From positions 1-64,000 of the forward strand of contig LLCB01000233.1 in assembly GCA_001414345.1 (NCBI GenBank): 64,000 bases of DNA. The letters run 5' to 3'. Positions 22,424-34,481 of the stretch are shown piece after piece. The position numbers were made by a program, and so were the translations under genes. The DNA comes from Hymenoscyphus infarciens. Lineage: Eukaryota > Ascomycota > Leotiomycetes > Helotiales > Helotiaceae. The notes under the pieces are model-generated. The model made no database searches. It saw only the letters and a program-made list of their open reading frames with translations, and was not told where the DNA came from. Positions within the stretch are counted from its first letter, which is position 1; every line of letters starts with the position of its first letter.

Positions 22424-25108
22424 CTATTTACCCAACAACTTCCCCCCCTCGCCCTTCTCATTACCCCCTTTAGCCAAACTCTCATCATCATCATCATCAT
22501 CCCCAATCACATGCGCACTCCTCGAGCTGCCACTTCCTTCCGCCTCACTCAAATCATCCCCCTCGTCCTCATAGAGCCTCTTCTCCCTCTCATCGCCTCC
22601 AGAGCTAAACTCCCCATCCGACTCATCGTCACTCCCAGCCGCAAACGCATCATACAACTCGCCCGCTCTCCTCTTCCCGCCCTTTCTATTGATTTTTCCA
22701 GCACCATTGAGACCCTCCGCTTCATCTTCCTGCAGGAGATCAAACTCCCACTCATCGCGAGGGTTATTACGGAGTCGCTTGCGTCGAGCCATGACGAGGT
22801 AGACGCCCATTCCGGCGCAGAAGACGACGATAAGCGCGGCAGCGGAATAGATCCAAGCTTGGGTTTTGGGCCCCACGTTGAAGGTGGGTAGGAAAGATGG
22901 GAGCCAGGTGGAAGAACTTTCCGTGGCGACTGGGACTGCGGTTCCAGTTGGCGTGGGTGTGGAGGTTTGGTCTTCGGCAGCGGTGGCGGTGGGTTTGGTC
23001 GGTCGGTCGGGATGATCTGTTGGGTTGGCCATGATGCTTGATGCTGCTGCTGTGGAGGCTACGTTGGATGTGGTGCTACCAGCGACAGTAGTGGTGCTGC
23101 TTATGATAGCATCGTGGTCATCGTCGTCTTCCTCTGATGGCATGGGCAAGAGAGTTGTTTTGGTTGCATCGATACTCTCACCCCAGAGCTTGAGGTGCCA
23201 GTCGATAAAGGTCCCGTTGAATTCGTTCACGACGGAATCCTTGATAATGATTGTCCAAGTTCCAATACCAGATTCGCCCCTGCATTTGTTAGCGCATGTC
23301 AAAATATATTTGAGATATCGAACTTACCAATGAACCACGGACATGAAAGTCCAGTCTTCATATCCTTCCTTGAGAAGATCTAACCGACGGGTAGTTGAAA
23401 GATGACTGACAATCCTGTCTGGACTAACCAAGTCCACACTAATATCACCACGTCTAGTGTGCTCAACATTCATTGTAACAGTGACATGCTCAAGACGCTC
23501 TAAATTGGCATCCTTTAACATCTGCGGTGTCACCTCAAAAGAGACAGCCAAACCATCATCTCCTTGAGGAATACTTTGGTTGACGTGAATCCATGGTGAG
23601 TAATACCAAGATTGAGGTTTGACGTTCTTAAAAGTCTTGGCTGCTTCGACAGTTGCCCAAGTATCGATTTTGCCGTATCCAAAAGTGTGGGAGAATTTCT
23701 TTCCAATACTGGTAGTTTGCCATTCTCCGGTATCCATGTCAACTGGCAATGCAGTTTGCATAACCAAATATTGCATATCTCTCCAAGTAAGATCTGGACG
23801 AATTTGCAAAACCAAAGCAAAAATACCCGCTGCGAGTGGTGCTGCGGCAGATGTTCCACCATGTCCAGAATAACATTGATTTGTTCCAACATCGGTGGTG
23901 TGCTATCTCATGTTAGTTTGAATCAAATATCGAGGGGATTTGTAACTTACAATAGCATCCCCGCTTCCACTACTGTATGTAACAACCAATTGAGCCGAAC
24001 ATTTCTCCGAGTAGTAAGGATGAAGGCCTTTTCGGTCGATTGCACCAACTGTAATACTATAAATACTGTTGGTGTAACCGTCAAAATTGCAGTTGTCTTC
24101 ACTTGCAGCACCATTTCCGGATGCAAATACGTAAATGGATCCCAAACCTCCTCTACCCTTTTGAACAGCATTTAGCATTGCCTTCTTGATCAGTATGCCT
24201 GGAGCATCCATGGATTTTCCATCATCTGGTGGACCCCATGAACAAGAGTAAATTTGATTTCGTTGGTATGCGTAGTTCATCGCAATAGCTTCGTCGGCGT
24301 CGGTAATCAATTTAGAAAGAATTCGGATACCGGCAATCTTTGAATCCCAGGCAACCCCAACACCGCAAACATTATTCTTAACCGCCGAAACCTCTCCTGC
24401 ACAACGTGTGCCATGTCGATCGTCGGATAATTTTGGTTTCGGTTCGGGGGAGTGGTCGTTGAAATCGTAGGATCCTTCTGCGAAATAGTTGTCCTTGAGA
24501 TCATCGCTGTACATGTCCAGACCATCATCTACAATGGCCACGGTTGAGTTATGGCCCGTAATGCCCTGCATCCAGACATCTGTGACGTTGACATCATGAC
24601 CCAGCTGAACTGGGTTGAACAAGTGCCATTGATCCACGAAAATCGGATCCTCTATTCCCAAAGCCTGTGCCACCTGCGATTGTTTCTCCAGTGCTGCATT
24701 GACTGGGGGATCCGCCTGTCTTTCAACTGGTGCTTCATGTCCTTCTGGTCGGGGTGGAAGAGGGCCTCTCTTCTCCATCCGTGGCTTCAACTTCTGCTTC
24801 TGTGCAAATCTAACATTATCGAGGAGGTGAGATCCTCCTTCGCTTCGTTTCCGCCTCCGTCGTTCTTTTAATGCTGTATGTACAATATCCTCCTCCTGTT
24901 TGTGACACGAGAAGATGTGGTGATCTGCCAGTTCGCCCAGTTGACCCTCGTGTGTCAAGCCCAGCGACAGTGCTACCTGCGAGGGGGGTGTATTTGAATC
25001 GAGTTCGAGAACATAATAATCTTGGGCTTCGTAATCCCGGGGGCGTAAGTTGGAGGCTGTTGCGATAGATCCCAGGCCAAGGAGACCGAGAAGGGAGTGT
25101 AGTCTCAT
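22424..25108 (-). CDS. KEX2: Kexin, Golgi subtilisin-like processing protease
   Basis: Kexin cleaves secretory proproteins after Lys-Arg/Arg-Arg in the late Golgi. Exons are 25108-23951, 23902-23328 and 23279-22424, giving 862 residues; both introns are 48 nt. Order: signal peptide (residues 1-19, LHSLLGLLGLGSIATAS); propeptide with RRRRKR near 84 and a likely self-cleavage site KPRMEKR near 114; subtilisin domain with Asp194 (VDDGLD), His232 (DRHGTR), oxyanion Asn332 (ASGNG) and Ser404 (GHGGTSAAAP). The Asp-His-Ser spacing (38 and 172) equals that of yeast Kex2. The P domain follows (HVTVTMNVEHTRRGDISVDL, VHWGESGIGTW), then a Ser/Thr-rich stalk, one membrane span (719-742) and an acidic cytosolic tail with poly-Asp. 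It is the kind of late-Golgi cargo recycled by GARP (VPS53, same window). Confidence 0.97.
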
Positions 25109-27738
25109 CGCTGGAGGATGCTTTGCAAAATGTGACGATGCTCAGTCCTGCTGGAAGGTGCCGTTAAGTGTTGAGTGGTACAAAGAGAGGGTCGTTTAAA
25201 GCAAACGCATTGATTTGATGGTGTTGTTGCCTCGTCGTCGTCGTCGTAGTCGTAGGTCTGCCGAAAGCGTGCAACAAACAGCCTGCAGTGTGCGCGATGA
25301 GGCGGGAGAGGAAGTGAGTTGTTGTTATCCCCGCGAAGCTAACATGGTCCAGTACCCGAGTAAAGGAGAGGAAAAGTGATGAATGGTTTTGCGACGTCTC
25401 TCGTTGGTGAGGCAAAGTTCTGATGGATTGATGTCGAGGGCTTGCTTACCTGGCTTCTCAGCTTGTTTCACCCCAGTGAGTACCGTACCGTACGGACCTT
25501 CCTCCTTTAGACTCCCCAAAGCGGCTCCCCACTTTTTTCTTTTAAGGTTCTTCTTTCGGCGCCCCTGCATGAGGTTCAGATTCAGGAAACTACAACACCA
25601 ACAGCCGTTTTACGAATCCACTCAATCCAGCATTTTTAATAATTAAGAACTGTTTTATAATCATAGCTTTACTAAATAAACGCGCTTTGGGGGATCAGTA
25701 CCCAGGCAGAGGCAGATCTAGGAGAACCTTTCATATAGTGAGTTCGAGATGAAAATAAGAACCGGCTAGGAAGTCTGATCGCACATGTACCCCTCTATAA
25801 CTCAGGGCAGCTTGGCATGCTTAGCACCCCTCGAGTCAAAACATGAAACAACCCACGTGGAAAGCCTATGCTATTCGTTTTCTTGTGCTATGCTATTTGC
25901 TTTGCAAAACATTTTTGTTCTTTTTTTTTTAATCAGTTGATAATTATTATTACATCGCTCTTTTTAAGCTGATGTTGAAAAGGACTCGGAAGTGTTTTCG
26001 GTTACTTCGAGTTAGTATATTAACCCAGATATAGTGTTTCAACAGAAGACGATTTTTGACAACCTAGAAGACACTCTGGCAATGATCGATACCCTAGGTC
26101 TTTGAAATTGAACATGCCCTCCGACCCTTACTCTCAAGCAACATTTTCTTTTCTTTTCTTTCCAAGCATTTTCGTGCTCTTCAAGGAATCGAGATGAACC
26201 GCGGAGTTTTAAATCAAACCAATCAGCGTCGGACTCTACTATTGATCTATAAGTATGCATTGTCAAAGTTTTATCTAGCAATCCATCCTGTCAACAGTCA
26301 CTTACATAGTGGAGACAGCTATTCAAACAAACTCTTCATACTAGTTCGGCTGTAGAAACCAGGCCTTTTTTTGGTAATTTACATCATATCGCTAGATAGG
26401 CGAAATACAGCTAACAACGAGCAATACTGAAACCTTTCCAAGTCAACCTTGAAATAACTCCGGCTTTCAATATAACTATACTTGCCAACGAGTATTTGCT
26501 ACTATTTGCTATACGTTAAGCTGATTGTATAACGACCTTTTCTTCCCTTCCGGCCACTTTCTGCCTCCTCATCTTACGCGTTGCGATTATGCGATATAAA
26601 CATCCAGCACCAGTAGCCTGTCATTCGCTGACACAACGAGAAACATCCCACGATACAGGAAAGGAGAGAATAAATACTCAACTTGAAGCCCAGAGTAACG
26701 AAGAAGAAACCACGATGTTTCTCAAATCATACGAGATACATTCCGTGCATTCTTCTAGACCCAGAAACAATTCGGCTCGTTGCCTTGACGCCAAGTTGCA
26801 ACGACTACATAGTCCAGCTAAGAAGCAAAACCTGGAATTCTACCGGAAGGGCATCAGCAATGTAACTTCTGGCTGTATTATTTACCAGGATATCAATATA
26901 CCACAGCCAGCTACTTTTAGAATCCCCCTATTGTCATCTCCTCGTATTCCGTATTCCGCGGGCTGGCTGGGGCGAGTCAGATTTTGAGGTCATGTCTCGA
27001 ATTGTGAGATTCTGGAGATAGCCTCAGTGCCTCACCTCACGGGAATCAAACACAGCGGACAATTGTGTAGCCCTACGGGCCATCTCAGTCAATCGTGTGT
27101 TCTTCTTTTGACACCTGCAGACCCCTTGTACTCGAGCTCGAGTACTCCGTACCGACGTGGACAGGACAGGCTGCTGCAGCTGCACTGTGCACAACCCCAA
27201 GATTCGGAAGATCTACGTGCCTCGCCCGCTAAATTTAAGATTGCCCAGGCCCAGGTTGGTCCCCGCCCGCGGGAGAGGAAAGGGGATCCACAATAACACA
27301 ACACCTGCACAACTCAACTCACCCGCCTTCAAGGTTCTCCCTCATTCACCCACTCACCCACTCACCCACTCACCCACTCCTTCCTTTTCTCTTCTGCTCT
27401 GTGACAGGTGACACAGCAGCTCCAATTGTTGGTCATATATGCCATATATGCCATATATTGAATATATTGAATATATTGAATATATTGAATATATTGCTTC
27501 TCTTCTCCGTGTCACATCCGCCCGGCCTTTCCAGCCTCTCCTGCCCCTGCTTTTTCTCCTGCCCCTGCCCCCACATACGGAGTACGAGTACATCCTTCCA
27601 ATTCAGGGGAAACGCAAACGCTTCCTACCATGAATCTTCCTGCGCACGCCATCCCCAGAGAATACAAATTCAGAAGACTTACCACCACACGTTTATGATC
27701 CCTAGCGGACGAATCCAATCCAATCGATCCCCTCCACC
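25109..27738. promoter_or_regulatory. Long divergent intergenic region with minisatellites
   Basis: 2.6 kb between the KEX2 and RA-PH start codons. It contains a (CACCCACT)n tract at about 27348-27380 and 9-bp units at 27434-27500 (two CATATATGC-type, then five of TTGAATATA type). An open frame at 26589-26987 has no coding character. No conserved gene recognised. Confidence 0.55.
27434..27500. repeat. 9-bp minisatellite
   Basis: Units of the form CCATATATG give way to about five tandem TTGAATATA units. The period is 9 bp throughout. Confidence 0.85.
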
Positions 27739-30304
27739 ATGTCGGAAGAGAATGATCCAGCCTCGTCGGCAGCAGGGAAATATACGAGATACCGATCGGT
27801 GAGGCATGCGCCGGCAAAACCACCATCGCCAGAGGAACCAATGCCCCAGAGGCTTCCGCAAGATGTGAATGCTATGAGTAGGACGAAGAGTATGGCGAGA
27901 TACCGCAGGACAAGAGTTGGGTCGCCAGAAGAATCAGCTGAACCACGGCCGCCAATGCCCACCATACCTTCGGGGGTTGACCAGTCTACTCTGGCAGCAT
28001 TGTCTGGAAAACCTACCATGAGACGAGTCACGGAGCCTACACCTTCGATTTCACGACATACGCCCCCCGCAGAGGTCGAGCCGAGCGCGGTTAAAAAGTC
28101 GAGGTTTCCAGGCCACAGAGAGACGGAGGATGAGCGTCTGCGACGCAAAGTGCTAGAGTTCCGAGAACGTGAAGCACAAAAGGCAAAGGCGGAGGAACCG
28201 AAGTCACAAGCAGAGGAGCAAAAGAGGAGCGCTCGAGAAAGAGCTGCTGAAGAAGCGCGGGCACACCAACAACGAAAGACCCAGGCTGAGGCGGAAAAGA
28301 AACAAGCTCGTTTGAAGGAAGAAGAAACGGCAAGGCTTTTGGCAGAACAAAAACAAAAAGATTTGGAACGGTTAGAGGCAACATTGGCAGCTGCAGGTCC
28401 GCGATCACCAAATGTTACAAGCCCAAGGGAGAAATTCAGTTTCTTTTCGAGAAAAAGGGCAGTTTCAAAGCTTCCTCCTCGGACATCGGGAAGTGGTAGC
28501 GCCTCGGGAGAATCAACGATGAGAACGAGGAGTATTGAACCGCCGTCTCCAAAGAAAGAAAAGGCTCGAACCCGGAATTCCTCACCCCCTTCTCGTAGGG
28601 TTGTAAAGGAGCCTATTATACCAAGTAAAAAACTGGCCCCTGAACAGATGATACAGGAAGGAGGTGGTGGCATTGTACCTCAAACGGATGCCCCCATCTC
28701 GGCTAGTAACGCTGGAGAAAGGGTAAGTCCAACTTTCATCAACATTTTTGAAATTATGCTAATATCATGGGCAGCGAGTTTTAATTCGATGCAAGCAATC
28801 GTCAATTAATCTCCCAATAACAACCGAGACGACAAGTGCAGATTTGATATTTTCTGCCGCCAATATCATGACACAAGGCATCGTACCGGCGACTGCAGTC
28901 CTACTCGAATCTTATGCACAACTTGGGCTGGAACGCCGCATACGGCGTTATGAACATATCCGAGACATTATGAATTCCTGGGACCGAGACACGCAGAATT
29001 CCTTTACACTTCTCAACTCGGAGACCCCTCAATTGGACAGGGATCTTGAAGTTTCCTCGGCACCAAAAGAAGCTCCTGGTAACACCACCGTTTACATGTA
29101 TCATTCCCAGAAGCCAGGAAAGTGGAATAAGCGACATATTACGCTTTTATCTACAGGTCAGATTTATATGTCCAAAAAACCTCCAGGCAAAGCATCCGAC
29201 AAAGATACGTTGAATTTGTGTCACCTGTCGGATTTTGATATCTACAGCTCAACTCCACAAGAAATACGGAAGCGTCTGAGACCACCCAAAAAGCATTGTC
29301 ATGCTATCAAAAGTCAGCAGAAGACCACCATGTTTTTGAGCACTGAGAATTTCGTTCATTATTTCAGCACTGACGACCGAGTCCTTTCCGACAAGTGGTA
29401 TGATGCTGTTCAGGCGTGGCGAAGTTGGTATCTGGTAAACCGTATGGGCGAAGGAGCCAGGAAGCCGTCAAAACCGAAAGTGGCACCTGCTCGAAGACAT
29501 ACACTCAAAAGTTCCGAAGAAGCTCCGTACACTATCGGTACATTTGCTCCTCTACTCAGCATGGATGATTTTGAGAAGAAAGAAGGTGAGAAGATGGACC
29601 GAGAATACGAGTCCGACGACGGAGGACCTCGACAAGTTCCTTTCCACCACAGAAACAGTGTTTCTCTCTCCCCATTACCTTCAAGAAAAGAGACCCGGCA
29701 GGAAGCCCGGCGTCACCCACCTACAGTAAATTATAGAATACCTTCGGAAGCAGAAGATGAATTTTCCTCCGGGGGTCTACTGGGAAGAACATACTCCCAG
29801 CGCCAACGAATCCAAAAAGAGCGCGACGTCGCCCAACAATCCCTAAATGGCGCCGGCTTCATCGAAGGACCCTCCCTTCTCACCCAACGACCCGAACGAA
29901 CAGCCTCCATGCGCTCCACCACCCGACCTACCAGACGACCCCAAACCGCCATCGAGCCCTCGTCCGGTACGGGACTCGCGGGCATGCCAAAACCACTTCT
30001 CGATTTCGCGCCGGTGTTCAAGGAGGCGCCGCAGTGGGATAAGAAGGGCAAGGGACATGGTGTTAAACCGATTGCGGGGGTGCCGCTGGTGGATGTTGCG
30101 ACGACGCCGGATGAGATGAGGGATCCGTTGGGGATGGGGCCTCAGCCTACGTTGTTTAGACGGGATCAGGAGCTGGTGAGGGCGAGGACGAATGCGAGGC
30201 CTAAGACTGCGCATTTGGGGAAGGATGTTGCGAAGAAGGAAAGTCCGTTTGTGGGTGCGGGGTTGGTGCAGGGTGCTGGATTCAAGGGGGGACGTTATGA
30301 GTGA
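27739..30304 (+). CDS. RA and PH domain protein (fungal, signalling adaptor type)
   Basis: Exons are 27739-28722 and 28775-30304 (52-nt phase-0 intron), giving 837 residues. Residues 1-125 are Ser/Pro-rich and disordered. About 125-225 is a Glu/Lys/Gln/Arg coiled coil (ERLRRKVLEFREREAQKAKA). Across the intron the frame reads GERVLIRCKQSSINLPITTE and then SADLIFSAANIM, the start of a Ras-association domain (about 329-410). A PH domain follows at about 431-545 (VYMYHSQKPGKWNKRHITLL, YMSKKP, ending DKWYDAVQAWRSWYL, whose late Trp is typical). The C-terminal 290 residues are basic and disordered. The RA-PH pairing recalls Grb7/RIAM/lamellipodin proteins. Binding to a small GTPase and to membrane lipid is a family-based inference; no fungal name is certain. 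Confidence 0.82.
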
Positions 30305-31000
30305 TGAGTCTGAAATTGTACTCGTCTTCCTATTTTCATTTATCTCTTCGGGTGTGCGTGCATACCTTGTTGTTTCAAAAATCGGGGAAATCCAGATGAT
30401 TGGGGAGGTTGCATTGCCTTGGTTGATTTGACTATTTTTGGTCCTTTGCATTTGTCGAATACCCCCCGCGTCTTCTTTTTTTCTTGAGCGAGATGGTTGA
30501 ATGGCTACTTGGCCTTTGGTTTTTCGGGGAGCAGATAGTTTTTGTTTGTTTTATTAGTTAGTTTTATACCATACAATCGAGTATTCTTTTTCTTTTGTGC
30601 AATTGGAGTTTATTTGGTTCAGTAATGTGCAGGTGGTCTGTTCAGGCTGTTTTGTTAGCTTACTAAGTTGTTAGTAGCTTACTCCAAACCTTTGGGTCTT
30701 GATGGCTTACTTGTTAATTTTTAGCTTACTCGAAATCTACTAGCTTACTTGTCACCTGGTTTCTTACTCCCAAATGTTGATCGTTTGGCTTGCTCGTGGC
30801 TTACTCGTGGCTTACTCGCTTTAATGATAGGGTCTTTGCAGATAGTTTCAATAACTACCCGCATTTCCTCTTCATACATTTCTTGCGAAGCGCTTAGGTT
30901 TTTTGTCAACCATTTACTAGTTGTCTTATAATCTAACTCCAACTTTTGGCCTGCTATAGCACTGTTTTATACACTAGGGGAGGGTAATAGAAGTGTTCTA
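30305..31000. other. 3' flank of RA-PH gene with CTTACTCG-type repeats and an orphan frame
   Basis: 30305-30640 is 3'UTR-like. 30655-30810 carries about ten irregularly spaced copies of CTTACT/GCTTACTCG. On the minus strand, 30942-30745 is an open 65-codon frame (MELDYKTTSKWLTKNLSA.., ending HEQAKRSTFGSKKPGDK) with coding-like composition. In it the repeat encodes part of the tail. It may be a surviving piece of a transposon or gene truncated by the AT-rich block. Confidence 0.35.
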
Positions 31001-32854
31001 AAAGTGTGTTAGCTAGTAGTGAATACGGTATTTAAGGGTGTATAGTACCTCTTAAGTATATAAAGCTTTGAAGAACCTTTTTTTAATAGACGTTGACCTG
31101 ACATAGTTACTAGTTTATATAAAGAACCTAGACTTGTAAAGTAGGTGTATTCTTTGAAGAGAGTGGAGAGCTATTAGTATTAGTAAGGTAGACAAGTTTT
31201 TATAAGTAGACAGAGGCCTGTTCATAAGTAACTTTTGTTGTAAAATTCTCTTATCTAAAGAGTAAAGAGTGAAGAGAGATAAGAGATTAATAACGTTTAG
31301 CTTTTCAAAGACATAAATAAGTAGAGATTATTTAGTAATTTAAAGTATAGTGAGTTGCGAGTTAAGCTTCTCTTTTAACGATATTTTATAAACTATACTT
31401 TTTTAGAAAATTTATTATTTCCTAGATACTCTTTCTCTCTTTATATAATAATAACATATATTATTATAAATCTAAGAATAATTAAGAAGAAAACAGATAC
31501 TTAGCTATATATCTAAATTTTTATAGAGTCTTATAATAAGTTATAAGTTAAGCTTGAATTTACTTACTTTTTTTTTTTAATCCGAGCTTTTTTTTAAGAC
31601 TTTCTCTCTCTTTTCTTTAGAAAACAGATAATAAAAGTGCTCTAAAAGAGATAAGACCTAGCGTAAAAGAAGCGCTATATCTAATTATCTCTCTTCTATA
31701 GTATCTATTAATTTTTAAGTAAGTATAAAAATAAAAGTAAACTAAAAGATAAATAATTCTTAAAATAACCTCTTTTCTTAAAAAAAGAGAGAAATTTTTT
31801 TCACTATCTCTATAACTAGAGTTTCTAATAAGAAGTTAACTAGTGAAAAGAATAATAAAACTGGTTTAAAATAAATAGACTTAGTAGTTAAGCATTTTAG
31901 CCACCTGTCTTAAATATATAATATGAAATGAATTACGCTTAATCAAATTAATATTTAAATTAGTAAATCACTATTAAGTGCCAAAAGATACTTGTTCTTT
32001 TAACTGTTTTTCTAACTATTAATTAGTTATTATATTAAAATATTAAGTGAATAATTAGAAATCTCCTACGTACTTACTAAAGTTATATACTGAAGTTATA
32101 AGATTATAGTAAGTTACGAGTTAGGCTTCTAAACTATACGTCTTTAGAAAATTTCTTTTTTTCTTATTTAGTTTATAAAATAGAAAACTAAAGTACTTGT
32201 TAAGATATAAGACCTACTTAGAAAGAACTGCTATATCTTCGTATATCTTTTCTCTATTTAGTACTATATCTAAGTAAGTATAATAAGAATAAACTTAATA
32301 ATAGTTAGTTCTTAGAAACCTCTCTTTTCGTAAGAAAAATTCTTATACCTCTATAAAGATCAGTAGTCTCTACTATAGTAAGATACGAGTTAAGCTTGAA
32401 TTTGCTTACTTTTTTTAAGAAATTCCTTAATTTCCTCTCTTTTTAGATACTCTTTTACCTTTTAATTAATAATAACATATAATTTATAATTTATAAAAAT
32501 AGGAAAGAAGAGACTTATATCTTCTCTTATACTCTATAAACTTTATAAGACAAAAATATATAATTTAATATCTATCTTAATTTTTATAGAGTCTTAGTAT
32601 AGCTTATTAATCTTAACAAATAGCAAATAACGACTATAATATATAAAGACACGTCTCGAAAATATAGATAGATTGACGATGTTATTACTTATTCTTAGTA
32701 TTTTATACTAACCTCTTCTATTACTAAACATAATCGGAATTTCAACTTATATCAGAGAATGTTCTAAGAGAATAGAGAAAAGAATAATAGTATTAACTAG
32801 GAAGCCCTACCTCTTATAGAGAACGAAGTAAAGATAGGAATTCGCTATTCACTT
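31001..32854. repeat. AT-rich RIP-like block, first part
   Basis: Extremely AT-rich and dense in TA with stops in all frames. Several locally similar segments recur (for example CGAGTTAAGCTTGAATTTGCTTACTTTTT near 32388 and a similar one near 31548), suggesting mutated repeat copies. No gene. Confidence 0.65.
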
Positions 32855-33644
32855 TAGTGTTTTAGGTTTCTCTATCTAATCTATTATCCTATTCTATCTT
32901 AACAATCCTTCTCCTTTCTACCTCTATTTTAAGGCTATCCTGCCTAATCCTATTCTAATATATTACTTCTCCTAGCTACTCTAATCCTATTCTAAAATTT
33001 GTTCTACCTATCCTTTCCTATCCGAGGTATTAGAGTAGCCTTTCCTAGCTTATAGAGGAGGCTAGGCAAGGTATATACTAGCCTTAAATATATTATTTAT
33101 AGTATTATTAGTAGATTTAGTAGGAGTGGTATTACCTAAGAAAAGCATATAATATTACTTCGTCCTAGGTATAATAATTATAGTAGAAGCGAAAGAAACC
33201 TCTATAAAAATCAGCTATACCTAGGACGAACTTAATTTAGTACTATTTAAAAGGACTTAGAAGGTAAGTGAGTTATTACTAATCTACTAAGATAATACGT
33301 AATTTAGGTATAATATCTTGTCTTTTAGTAGCTTTAATAATATTATTATTTTTAATACTTCTTAAATTAGTCTATAATAATAGTACTTTTTATTACTTTT
33401 TACTTATTTTAATGCTTTTTACTTATATACTTCCTATCTTATCCTATTCTTCCTAGCACCTCTTCTTACCTAGCCTTATCTTTTAGTCTTCCTTACCTCT
33501 TCTATCTAAATTTAGTATCTCTTCTACCTAATTTAGCCTAGCTTATAAGTGAAATTAGCCTATCCTCTCCTTTCCTAATAGAGAGAGGTAGCCTATCCTC
33601 TCCGGAGTGCTAGGCTGACTAAGGCGGGGAAAGCTAAAACACTG
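32855..33644. mobile_element. RIP-mutated hAT-type element, 8-bp target duplication
   Basis: 790 bp. The left end starts TAGTGTTTTAGG and the right end finishes CTAAAACACTG, an inverted repeat of the same terminus. Flanks carry a perfect 8-bp duplication ATTCACTT at 32847-32854 and 33645-33652. Terminal and subterminal sequence (CTATTTTAAGGCTATCC; GTGCTAGGCTGACTAAGGCG) matches the unmutated element at 52420-52907. The left end shows C-to-T changes (CAGTG to TAGTG), while the right end is almost intact. No transposase frame remains. The superfamily call rests on the 8-bp duplication and CAGTG terminus. Confidence 0.85.
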
Positions 33645-33652
33645 ATTCACTT

Positions 33653-33832
33653 TATATACACTAGGCTACATAGGTGAATAATATAGCAAGCGCTCTACTA
33701 GACGAATTCCAAAGACGTCCACTCTCCAGACCTCTTTACTAAGAGTTATTGATAAATATATACTATATACTCTTTACTTTTCATTCTGTTCTTCATTAGG
33801 TTAAGGCTAATATTTTTTCAATCATCTTCCCT
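33653..33832. other. Short spacer between hAT-type element and gene relic
   Basis: Base composition is near normal. No feature recognised. Confidence 0.5.
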
Positions 33833-34481
33833 ATGAATACAGGTGCTGTTCAAGTTACTCCACCTCCTATAAACATCGACAAAGCACAACTTTGGAATTT
33901 ACGCACGCATATTGTAACAACTGCTTGCGGTCTTCTTGAATATATTTCCAAGTACACACGATAACAAGGGACTTCAGAAATAATAGGATGATGCGACTCT
34001 AGAGACTAAGATCCATAGAGAACATCTTAGAGCTATCGGTCCAATGCCTATACTCTTTACTAGTGCTAGGAAAGTAGTATAAATAAAAAGAAATAGCCAC
34101 TATTGCGAAAGATTGCTTTGAGGCCTCAACAACCTTTATACTAGACAACTACAAATTTCCAATTAGCCTTCCCGTGACCATCTTCTTTGATCTAAACCAG
34201 CTTCCAGAAACCGCTAATCAAAATGCAGGATATGGGGTTGGCGCAACGCAGGGTCGGTTTCGGCAGGAATCATACCACGTACTTTTCAAAACACACGGGT
34301 AAAATCAATGAAAGCCATACCCGGTACCAGCGAACTCCAGAAAAATTTAAATGATTCACTCGAGACGTGGTTCAGTGGGCATAGGCCGGAACAAGAATCT
34401 GTCCATTCAGATGAGTTTCGCCAAGGAACTCTTAAGCTAAAAGACCCGTGTAGGAATTGTCGTGCCGTGACTTATAGGTGA
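33833..34481 (+). pseudogene. Broken gene relic of unknown family, hardly RIP-mutated
   Basis: In the middle of the AT-rich block this 650-bp island keeps normal composition and reads as protein in successive pieces. 33833-33964: MNTGAVQVTPPPINIDKAQL.. to a TAA. 33987-34082: DDATLETKIHREHLRAIGPM.. to TAA. 34096-34302: KDCFEASTTFILDNYKFPI.. to TAA. A shifted frame runs through about 34205-34481: WRNAGSVSAGIIPRTFQNTR, then ETWFSGHRPEQESV, then KDPCRNCRAVTYR and TGA. The pieces lie in different frames, so either introns I cannot place or several indels separate them. The CxxC near the end (PCRNC) suggests a metal site. I do not recognise the family. Confidence 0.5.

Noticed and set aside
27348..27380. 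(CACCCACT)n and neighbouring 9-bp units as a CRISPR-like array
   Set aside because: Units are directly adjacent without unique spacers, in a eukaryotic intergenic region; these are minisatellites.
27702..28673. 323-codon minus-strand frame opposite the RA-PH gene
   Set aside because: Antisense shadow of the coiled-coil exon; Ser/Phe/Cys-rich low-complexity translation without family similarity.
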